This document shows, one piece after another, positions 55,231-64,000 of a stretch of 64,000 bases of DNA (positions are counted from its first letter, which is position 1; each line of letters starts with the position of its first letter). Source of the stretch: Chrysemys picta bellii (Eukaryota > Chordata > Testudines > Emydidae); assembly GCF_011386835.1 (NCBI RefSeq), contig NC_088792.1, forward strand, positions 63,285,287 to 63,349,286, in the 5' to 3' direction. The notes under the pieces were generated by a model. It was not told the DNA's origin. It saw only the letters and a list, made by a program, of their open reading frames with translations, and did not search any database. The position numbers and the translations under genes are program-made.

Positions 55231-55784
55231 AAGCAAGGGGAAATTGAGACAGTAACTGCCCTCCACATTACCTGCCTACTACATTATGAAAAACTATTGA
55301 AGATATCCTCTTTTTAAATTGTATAGTTAAAAAGCTTTTGGAAAATTTTACATTTTATAAAATATGGTGAAATTTCACACTGGAAAAATTTCCCATGAGA
55401 TCTTGCATTTTGTGGAGCAAGAAACAAAAGCATCATTTAGCCTCCCACAGAAGTGTATGTAGTTATGAATAAAGCCTTTGTTCTTGTTTCATATTTTTCA
55501 ACATGTATTACTCTTAAAGGAAATACACAAAACAGGCTTTGCTGCCAGATACATTTTAAAAAAATAATCACCTCACACAATGATTCTTTCTAAGTCCTGT
55601 CAAGCAGAGCTGACATGATACCAGATAAACGACTTTAGAGTGTGGAATTCCCAAGGTTTGTGCCCTCATAAAACAACAAGGACCAGCTGTTAAGTAACAG
55701 CAGCAAGGTGTGATGCCTGAGGCTTTTGAGCTGCATACCAAGTTAGGGAGATCTCAGTATATTCCCACTACACATCATAACTGA

Positions 55785-55821
<37 letters not shown>

Positions 55822-56303
55822 TCAAAGGGTTTTCCCCTAGTTTAACATATACTTTTAAAACCAGCTCAGAAATTTTTAAACATTCTCTGCATTTTGTCAC
55901 CATTCTTCCATTTGCACCTCCCTAAAGTAATGAAAAGTCTTTATTTTTAAATGTTTTTCAGCCTACAAATACATAACGTCATATAATATGCTAATCGTTT
56001 TAAGGCAATGAAAAACAACAAGAATATTCTGGACTTTTCCAGCACCTTTCTGAGAAGCTCAAAGTGCTTTCTAATTCATCAAAGTTCATATACAAGGATT
56101 GCAGCACTTGCCATGAAAATGGGGTCATTCCAGCTACATGAAAGGAAGTGAAAAAGAATTTTATATGTAGGAGAGATAAGTAGGTGGAACATAATTATCA
56201 AGTTGGAATTTGCCCAAGATACCAAGGTAAATGCCCTTGCCTTTGCCAAAAGCAAGTTGTCAGGAGCTCTGTTTGAATCCGATTATAAGCATCTTCTGAA
56301 ACA
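55231..56303. other. AT-rich non-coding stretch
   Basis: No genes or elements recognised apart from the (AG)16 microsatellite. Confidence 0.45.
55787..55818. repeat. (AG)16 microsatellite
   Basis: 32 bases of uninterrupted AG dinucleotide. Confidence 0.95.
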
Positions 56304-56591
56304 TAGGCTATGTCTACGCTAGTACTTTTGTAGGTAAAACTTTTGTCGGTCAGGGGTGTGAAAAAAACACACCCCAACCAACCTAAGTTTCACTGACAAA
56401 AGCACCGGTGTGGATAGCGCTATGTTGGCGGGAGACACTTTCCTGCCAACACAGTTACTGTCGCTCTCATTGGGGGTTCTTTAATTATGTCGATAGGCGA
56501 GCTCTCTCCCATCAGTATAGAGTAGCTACACAGGATACCTCACAGGAGCGCAGCTGTGCTGCTGTACAGTCTGTAGTGTAGACATACTCTA
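56304..56591. mobile_element. MITE with GTCTAC ends, Harbinger-like
   Basis: Left GGCTATGTCTACGCT; right end reverse-complemented GAGTATGTCTACACT. The interior TCGGTCAGGGGTGTGAAAAAAACACACCCC forms a hairpin. The 2-3 bp flanks are too short to judge. The family is shared with the split copy at 62326-62946. Confidence 0.65.
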
Positions 56592-56609
56592 AGTCTATCT
56601 AGGTATTTA

Positions 56610-56840
56610 TATTGCCGTTATTACCAAGGTATCTGAGTGCCTCATGATCATTAATGAATCAGCACCCTTGGGAGGCAGGGAAATATTAGTCTCATTTTAC
56701 AGCTGAGGAATTGAAGAACAAGGTAGATTAGGTGACATGCCCAAGTTTATACACGAAGTCTGAGTTTGAGTCCAGAACTGAACCCAAATCTCAACTCCAA
56801 AACCAGTGCTCTGTTCACAAGACCACCCTTCTATAAGGTA
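56610..56840 (-). mobile_element. MIR-type CORE-SINE
   Basis: The plus strand reads CTCATTTTACAGCTGAGGAATTGAAG ... GGTGACATGCCCAAGTTTATACA ... GAGTCCAGAACTGAACCCAAATCT ... CCAGTGCTCTGTTCACAAGACCACCC. This is the reverse-complement order of MIR, running from the 3' part back to the tRNA-like head. It is strongly diverged. Confidence 0.75.
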
Positions 56841-57572
56841 ATCTAAACCCATGTTGTGGCCTTGATTCAGTAGTAACCAAGAGTGAAGCATGACAGCTAC
56901 CAATATAACTTCCCGCAGAACCTATTATCACCATGTTATTACACTGGACACATTTATAAAGCTCTGATCGCTTTAGAATCTAAGCACTATATACAAAATT
57001 CAGTTCAAAATACACTAATTTACCAAAATAGGGAGAATATATTACTCTAGACATTTCCCCACCAACAGTGAGACCTTCCTTGGAGCCAGAGATAACCAAC
57101 CAAGAAGCCACTTCCCAAGGGGAATAGCAAGGCTGTACCAGGCACTTACTGTCATGGAGAAGACAGACAAAAAGATAAGTCTCACATCACAGCCTCAGAG
57201 AGGTGATAATCAATTTCATGATTCATAAGCAACATTCGGAGGCCAATTGTACAATGGCAATGACAAGAGCCCCAGTAACTCCTCTGCAATCATAACATCA
57301 TGACGGCATTGGATTCATGTAAACAACAATAAAAACATCATGCAAATAAACTGTTTTTCAGTTATGTATATCAATTGTTTTTAAACAATATTTCTCCCCC
57401 AAAATTCTATAACACAAATCCTCAACAGGTATCCACAGCCTGCAAAATATTATCTACCAAAATTATGCTTTTAATAGCTCAAGCTCACTCAGATAGTGCC
57501 TCTGCTTGATGCAATGGAGTTGTACCCCATTTTACCAGGGCTGAATTTAATCCATTGTTGTTGGTTATTACT
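56841..57572. other. AT-rich non-coding stretch
   Basis: No genes or repeats recognised. Confidence 0.45.
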
Positions 57573-57580
57573 GCTCTATA

Positions 57581-59330
57581 CAGGGCCAGCCCACAACATT
57601 TTGGCACCTGAGGCGGGGACCTCAAATGACGCCCCCATGCCCACTCGCTTGGGCCAAAACATTGAAAGGCCTCAATTCTGCCTTCTTCCTGTTCTACTCC
57701 TCTCATGGTACTGCTCTGCTACCTACCCCAATAAAGGAGAACTAACAACTGAAAATGCCTTGTTCAAAAATGTTAAGTAACACTTAACTTTCAAACGCCT
57801 GAACAGCAAATGTAACTTTTCTTGTCTGCATAGTAAACACCGGCATTTTTATCTGTTTGAATAATCAAAGTGGTGCTTTCCGTGCCTTCTTGGTTGCAAA
57901 GATTTGAACTGCTTCCTGAAGGTCCACAGTCTGGGCCAGTTCATGCTCCATTGAGATGGTTGCAAGGCCGACCAGCCTCTCCTGTGTCACTGTGGAGCGT
58001 AGCTGTGTTTTTATTAACTTCAGCTTGGAGAAGCTGCGTTCTGCACTGGCAACTGTTACAGGAAGTGTTAGAAGTATGCGCAGAGCAACAAAAGCATTTG
58101 GAAAGAGGGTGGTCATCTTATTTGTGCACATATATTCCAGAACAGTCTTTGGAGTTGATCCTGCTGAAATGCCACTGTTCTCCCACGAACAGTTCCTGTC
58201 ATAGCATTATCCTCCATAATGGCAACTATGGCATCATCTATCTTCCCAGTTTGGTGTTTGATAGGCTTTATCGCCTCCACTCAACTTTTCCATCATGTGG
58301 CACTCTGTGGTTTCAGTGTCAGAGAGGATGTTCCCAGATGTTGCTTCAAAATTTGCCATCGATGAGTTGATGCAGAGAAAAATACACAGATGCTTTGAAT
58401 TACATTAAAAATTCAGCAGCTTCAGTAGAAGCTGATGCTGCATCACTGACCACCAAGTTCAATGAATGAGAACTGCATGGAACAAAAAAAGCTGGAGGGT
58501 TTAACTCTCGGATTCATGTCTGCACTCCTCTGTTCTTTCCTCTCGTGTTGGCACCATTATCGTAGCCCTGACCTCTCATGTCACCTATCGCAATTCCCAT
58601 ATCTTCCGGCTTTTTAAGAAGCACATTTGTCACACCAACTCCTGTAGTATCATCAATGTCAATAAATTCTAGAAAATGCTCTCTGACAGACACCATTGCA
58701 GGGACATTTTCACTAGGTTCTGTTGTTGTTACAAAACACACCATTAAAGTCATTTGTTCCGTGTGGCTGATGTCAGGTGTGCAGTCCAGAATAACAGAGG
58801 GGCATTTTCTTTTTTCACTCATGACTGCTGTTCTGTGCCAGCTATAGTGGCTCTCCACACTCAATTGAGGGGGACAAATAAGCAGGCCAGTAGCAGGGCC
58901 TGATTGAGGGAAGATATCAGCATCTTAAGGGCCTAACTGGCTCCTACTACTTCAATTGTCTGCCTGTTCTCCTCAAGTGGGTTCAGGGAAGCAGCAGGAA
59001 ACAGGAAGATCCCTGAGAAGCTGGTGTTAATCAGTCCAGGCTCCTGGGGGTGCTAGAGAGGTACATAAGAGACTCCTCCTCCTCTCTCTCCCTGCAGCTC
59101 CTGCTGCTTTCTGTTATTCCCTCTCACCTTTTCTCCTGCCTGCCTGTTATGTCTCTTGTGCCCTCCTTCCTCCAGCACAGCACTCCACCATCTCTGTGCA
59201 TCTAGAGCAGAGAGAATACATATGCACCAGCAGCAGACAATTTTCTACAGTCTGGGTCCTATTGGCGCTCCCCCACAGTCTGGCACCTGAGGCAGCTGCC
59301 TCAGTTCGCCTCATGCTAAGACCAGCCCTG
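57581..59330 (-). mobile_element. Internally deleted hAT copy, 1.75 kb
   Basis: Ends CAGGGCCAGC and (right, reverse-complemented) CAGGGCTGGT, with an exact 8-bp duplication GCTCTATA (57573-57580 and 59331-59338). In minus orientation it follows the 44052-47272 element but lacks two stretches, about 1.0 kb covering the zinc finger and early transposase and about 0.6 kb in the middle. It also has about 170 bases in its 5' leader that the larger copy lacks. The perfect duplication suggests a later insertion than the 44-kb copy. Confidence 0.88.
57865..58864 (-). pseudogene. Deleted hAT transposase pseudogene
   Basis: The 5' piece 58864-58514 keeps the catalytic region '[14 protein letters not shown]' and 'DMRGQGYDNGANTRGK'. 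A decayed middle and then the hATC piece 58131-57865 ('LTLPVTVASAERSFSKLKL', ending 'KKARKAPL') follow. The sequence around 58800 joins the leader directly to the catalytic part, and around 58165 the middle directly to the end. With the zinc finger and much of the core lost, no transposase could be made. Confidence 0.85.
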
Positions 59331-59338
59331 GCTCTATA

Positions 59339-62325
59339 TCTTAAAAGAAGCAGCATGACCATTTTATATCGTATGTAAAAAATAAATCTTTTGGCTGACA
59401 GGCTACATTCCTAGTTACCGAGATATGATATGAAGTTATCATAATAATTTCATCATCATAATTTGATATTAACCATCTTCCCACATCCCACCACTTGATA
59501 AAGAAACAAAGTCTGATAGATGTTCACTACTGCAATGTTGTTAGACATGACATCACAAAAGAGCTTTCTGTGGTACTCTGCATTTTTCATATCCACAAAA
59601 CCTTTTCTATGCAGAAACAGGGAGTCTGTGTCATTTTGTATATGATGGATAAAAATAGCCCTCATTATATCCTAGCTTCTATTCTCAGTACTATTCAGAA
59701 AAAGAAGAACTAAGCCAAATAAATAAATACAAGACACACCAATGACCTGGAAGGGGACTAAACAATATATGACATTGCAGAAAGCTTGTCTCTCTCAGCA
59801 ACAGAAATTGATCTAATAAAAGATATCACCTTGACACTCTAATATCCTGGGACCTACATGGCTACAACAACATTGCATTACAGATGGCATGAAATTATAA
59901 AGGCTGGTCATTAGTAAAGACCGAGAGAGACTGAATTGCAAGAGACTTGAATAACCTGATTAGGAGCTTATAGTACCTAATAAAAGTTATTTATTAATGG
60001 GAATTTGGTAAAAACCAATGACACCAAGATTTTATATATATAAAGAAGTTCATATCCAATAAAATGGTAATTAAAATGGATCTAGATGAGATTGTGAATA
60101 CAGGATTCATAAAATGGGAAGCTTAAAGGATGGTAACATTTTCCAAAAAGTACAACTAAACCACAGTAAACAGAGCAAGAGGATTTAATTGAGAAAAACA
60201 TAACGGAACTATAGTAGAGGGATAAAACCAACATTATCAGGGATTAAGAATAAAGCCATTGCCTGTGTTAATTGAGGACATAGATCTTGTAGATCTGGTT
60301 GGTCTCTGTTGACCTTTCAATTAGAATGTAATTCATGAGGACATTGGCCTCCCTGTTTCTGTCTGCTAGTTATATGAATCATATTTGTGGTTTTATATAG
60401 GAAGGTGCTAAAGTTTATTTGAAGGCTTTTCTCTTATAAGAAACTAGAGGGGATAATCCAGCTATACATATATCCATACAGCTATAGGTTTAAAACTGCA
60501 AGGATAATTTTAAAACATCACTTTTCTTTGTTGTAGCTTGAATTTGCAGTGCAATGTGCATATGTATTCCTGCTTATATTGATGTCTTGTACAATAATTC
60601 CCTTTCCCAGAAAGGGCTGAAATAACAATAAGAAAGACATTATAAAAGCAAACAAGAGAAGGAAATGGGAAATAAAGTCTTGCACTGCAGGATGATGCAA
60701 AGTTCATTGAGTAGGAACACTCCCATTAACCTCAGTGAGCTTTGGCTCACGTTCTACGGAGCTGATTCTTCTACTTTTGAAGTCAGTGGCAAAACTCCCA
60801 TTGACTTCAAAGGCAGGGGATCGAGCTCTATGTGAATAAAACTGGTGACATCACTAGCCACAGACCGTACAGGTGCCATTTGATGGCAACTCAGCAAGCG
60901 TATTCTGTAAGTGGAAAAGTTGCAAACAGTGTAATTAGGATGTAAAATGGACATAGGAATTATAGCCAGGTAGAAGGGTTAGGAAAGTTAGGTGAGCATT
61001 CCTTTAAGAAAAAAAAAGGCGATTAAGAAGAACTATTGACTGATACACATACACTTGTAAGAGGTGGATGCCCCAAAGGAAGTATGACTGCCTCAAAATC
61101 GAGATGGCACACACAAACTGAAGCTTATAAAGCACTAAACACCTGGGGAATTTAGGAAAAATGCATTTTATATAGAAATTAATTAGTGTGTGGGCAGCAA
61201 AGGGAAGCTGCAACTCTGAATGCAGTGGATCCAGTGAAAATGCTCAAGAGTGAAATCACAGTGCTTAGAAGTGCCTGTGAATGCACGTATTTTTAAGCTC
61301 TTTATATTCTTTTCGATTCGAGTAAGCTCTTTGGGGGAAGAGAGCTTGGCCTTTTGTAAAGTGCCACTTATATGTAAAATGTTATATAAACTATACATAA
61401 TAAAAAACCTAATTGTCTTCTCAATAAAAAATGCTTACTGTTCTGAGAAGAACTTCTTTATCGCCCGCATTTATATTGATTGCATTGTCCTTGTTTTTCT
61501 TTCATCTCAACATTCGCCCTCCCAACTTCTCTTTGTCACAAATTTTCAGAACACTTTACATTTACAAAGCAATCCCAAGAAGAAACTGAAAAGTTTCTCA
61601 AAGACAAGTGAAACTTGAAGTCAGAGTATTTTAAACGGAGTTGTTGCTTTGGAAATGATGGGCTTACTTCCTGTGGAAACTAGACAAATCACTATTCATA
61701 CGCAATTCTCAAAAAAAATGGGACCTTTTGACAAACAAGCCTTATGACTCAGTGTGATCTTATAGTCATTATGAATAAGCCAAAAATGTCAACACTGAAT
61801 ACTAGGGTATAAAGCAGGTACCCAGATAGCAAATATAAAAGAGTTATAATAACACTGCATCTTAGAGGCAGGCATTTAAGAAGTGTGTGAATTTCATAAT
61901 CTTGAAAAAGATTGACAGACCTGGAGATTGCTATGCTGCTCAGCCAATGTGCACAAATATTATCCTGGAATGACCACCTGCATAGGTGAGGAGATTAAAT
62001 TATCTCTATTGCCCATCCCAGTGTTAGCCTCTGTCAAGGGCACCAATTATTATTATACTTTGGCTATATGGATACCTGTCACTAAGAATTTGACAGCAAC
62101 CATTAACTCGTTTTGCATACTGTAAATCACTTAATAGTCATCAGATGTTATCAGCTTCTGTCAGTACTGACCTGGACTGAATTTGAACCAGTTACCTAAT
62201 GAATGGAGCTCTGCCTATTTGCATCAGCTAAGGATCTGCCCATTGAATTTCTTCTGCCATCATGCTGCCTGGTTGCTTAGTTTTCTCATTCTTCATAGAT
62301 GCATGATGTGTAATTGTAACCATCA
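59339..62325. other. AT-rich non-coding stretch
   Basis: No genes, elements or RNA signals recognised. Several frames of 60-122 codons (for example 61250-61618) show no motif. A CCCATTGACTTCAAAGG segment near 60797 belongs to the dispersed palindromic motif also seen near 50500 and 51630. Confidence 0.45.
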
Positions 62326-62546
62326 GGCCACGTCTACCTTAAAAATTGTTGCTAGCTGTGGCAGGGCAGGGGTAAAACCCCCTTTAAAGCCCTGCCAAAA
62401 TGCTGGCTGTGGTCTGCTCTCTGGCCAGGTGGCCAGGGTAGAGACACAGGTACTCAGCAGGGAGCCCAGCTGCAAGCCCTAATCAGGGCTGGCTCAGAGG
62501 AACATGCTGAGCTGAGTGCTGACAGCTGGGCTGAGGCACAGGAGGG

Positions 62547-62555
62547 CTATAAAAA
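62547..62555 (+). promoter_or_regulatory. TATA box of solo LTR
   Basis: CTATAAAAA about 165 bases upstream of the AATAAA signal within the same LTR. It is a fossil promoter; activity is unknown. Confidence 0.6.
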
Positions 62556-62715
62556 CCCTGAACAAACCTCAGAGGAGGCTAGACTGGGAAGAGACAGGAG
62601 GGTAGTAGTATCACTGTCTCCTTACCGAAGGCGGAAGCCTCAAAGGGAGGAAACCCAAGGGAGGGTCTGTGGGGTGCTAGCTGTTGGGAGACTGGGGAAC
62701 TGCACGAACGCTGTA

Positions 62716-62721
62716 AATAAA
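62716..62721 (+). terminator. Polyadenylation signal of solo LTR
   Basis: AATAAA in GTAAATAAAGAC, downstream of the TATA box and before the LTR end, as expected for the R region. Confidence 0.6.
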
Positions 62722-62946
62722 GACACTTGGGTGATCCAGCAAAAGAAGGTGTGGAAGTCTCTTTACTATACCAGCCTAAACGCAGGGTGCAGGTGGAAAA
62801 GAAGCAGAGGAGCACCGACCCTGTGACACTGGCATAGCTAGATTGGACAGGGGTTGTGAAGAAGTGTGAGCCCTGACCTGTCCTGGGCAAAGCCCTAGTG
62901 TAGATATAACTGTGCTGCCAAAACTTGCTCCCACTGTGGACCTAGT

Positions 62947-64000
62947 CTCCGTGACAAGTGGTACAGTCATTTTCACGGTTGAAAGACACTGATTACCACT
63001 TGATCAACCTGGCACTAGAAAGCACTTTGTAGCCTGAGAGGCTACAAAAAGGTATCTACCATCCCTTACACACTCTCCTTCTCTGATTTTGTGATAACTT
63101 TGATTTGAGAGGCACATCCATTACAAAGCTCTGTCTGTTTAAATTGCCGAGTGTTCCGACATTCCTTGAGAGTAGTTGCCTCTATGGCCTTTTTTCATCT
63201 ACCACAGTCTACAAAACAGGATTGGCTCATGGGGAACACAGAGCTTGTCCAGAAGAGCGAGTGACATAAATTCTCCTCTTGAGTAAGCAGGCAAATCTGG
63301 AAAACCAACGCACAAACTTTAAGATGACCAAGGACTTCTCTCCCAAACTAAAGCCTTCTCTCATAACACCACCATCCAGACATAGGCAAGCAAGGGAATC
63401 CAAACTCTTTGCACATGGAGCTGGTTGAGGTGCTCAGAGAGTAAATTTCTGACTGCCTTTCACTGGGCCTGTGGTTTTAAAATGATGAGTATGTGCCACC
63501 AGGGGAGAAAAATGTTCACTCCCCAGCGCTTTTCATGCAAAAATCCCAAATGTCTCTGCAGTTCCCCTGAGAACTGGCAAATAACCAACAAGTAAACTGC
63601 AATGCAGCAAAATGACTTCTCTTAATGAAAAGGAATCCTTTGGTGTACATTTGCAAATGAAGAAATCCCTCTGGCTATGAACTGTGCTAATACAGGACAG
63701 TAAAGGACCTGTTTACTTCAGCTGTGTCACAAGGCACCTTGGTTTAATGCTACCTCATTCAACAGCACCCAATAGAGCCAATGGAGATTTATTTGGAAAT
63801 ACTTGGGAGTGGAAATTCTCTCAGTTCTTGAATGGAGGCAGATTCTGGCTGAGGTTATCATATTTAGCTTTCAGGGATCCTCAGAAGACTGAGGAAGAGA
63901 ATCCACTCTGGCACCAACAGGACCTGCAACTTCAGGGATTGTAAGCACAAAGGCTCCTCAATAGAAACAAGCTTGTCTTGTTGAGGGTGCAAGGACCCCC
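62947..64000. other. Non-coding stretch
   Basis: No genes recognised. The 86-codon frame 63684-63944 has no motif and is probably chance. Confidence 0.4.

Larger units (their letters stand above)
62357..62834 (+). mobile_element. Solo LTR, 478 bp
   Basis: Starts TGTGGCAGGGC and ends CACTGGCA, with a 4-bp duplication TAGC on both sides (62353-62356 and 62835-62838). A CTATAAAAA box lies at 62547-62555 and an AATAAA signal at 62716-62721, in the right order and spacing for U3-R. There is no second LTR or coding region, so it is a solo LTR. Ty3/gypsy or endogenous retrovirus origin cannot be told apart from this alone. Confidence 0.75.
62326..62946. mobile_element. Harbinger-like MITE split by a solo LTR
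   Basis: Left piece GGCCACGTCTACCTTAAAAATTG (62326-62352) and right piece 62839-62946 (GACAGGGGTTGTGAAGAAGTGTGA ... CCCTAGTGTAGATATAACTGTGCTG) have the order of the 56304-56591 family. The right terminal repeat is decayed and its position is approximate. Confidence 0.5.

Overview
This window looks like non-coding vertebrate nuclear DNA, most likely from a hidden-necked (cryptodiran) turtle. The evidence is the dense set of CR1 LINEs, two tRNA-derived SINEs of the turtle CryI/PolIII type that share a CR1-like 3' tail, Penelope-like, DIRS and Ty3/gypsy retrotransposons, many hAT and PIF/Harbinger-like MITEs, and two old MIR-type CORE-SINEs. I found no host protein-coding exon, rRNA, tRNA gene or CRISPR array. 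All recognisable coding sequence belongs to mobile elements and all of it is broken.

Layout. 0-5 kb: AT-rich DNA with a SINE, a CR1/L3-type LINE tail, a 124-bp hAT MITE and an LTR-like block with a 74-bp tandem duplication. 6.7-8.7 kb: a plus-strand CR1 fragment. 8.8-10.7 kb: two GC-rich non-autonomous elements. 11.5-18.0 kb: a CR1 tail split by a complete DIRS-type tyrosine-recombinase retrotransposon (11701-17893, minus strand) with inverted terminal repeats and an internal complementary region. 18.1-21.6 kb: a hAT MITE, a gypsy pol fragment, a Harbinger Myb/SANT-like fragment, an array of alternating inverted TTTAAA-containing units and a second DIRS end. 22.7-29.2 kb: a MIR, several MITEs and a solo LTR of about 1.06 kb with a 5-bp target-site duplication (TSD). 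30.3-35.1 kb: a nearly complete minus-strand CR1 (esterase-type ORF1 plus EN/RT ORF2, one frameshift in each) inserted into an older plus-strand CR1. 36-38 kb: a hAT transposase pseudogene and a Harbinger-like MITE with a 17-bp perfect hairpin. 39.5-42.8 kb: Penelope tails, one a head-less inverted dimer with a 12-bp TSD. 44.05-47.27 kb: a full-length but broken hAT transposon; an internally deleted copy with a perfect TSD lies at 57.58-59.33 kb. 47.9-50.1 kb: a Penelope 3' part (GIY-YIG endonuclease) interrupted by a SINE, then a CR1 fragment interrupted by a hAT that is itself interrupted by another hAT. 51.7-55.2 kb: two further hAT elements with exact 8-bp TSDs. 56-64 kb: a MITE, a MIR, a solo LTR inside a MITE, and otherwise featureless AT-rich DNA.

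Nothing here forms a cooperating host gene system. The window is best read as a layered record of insertions in an intergenic or intronic region. Family names come from recognising motifs by eye, so subfamily assignments are tentative. TSDs, terminal repeats, stops and frameshifts were read directly from the sequence.
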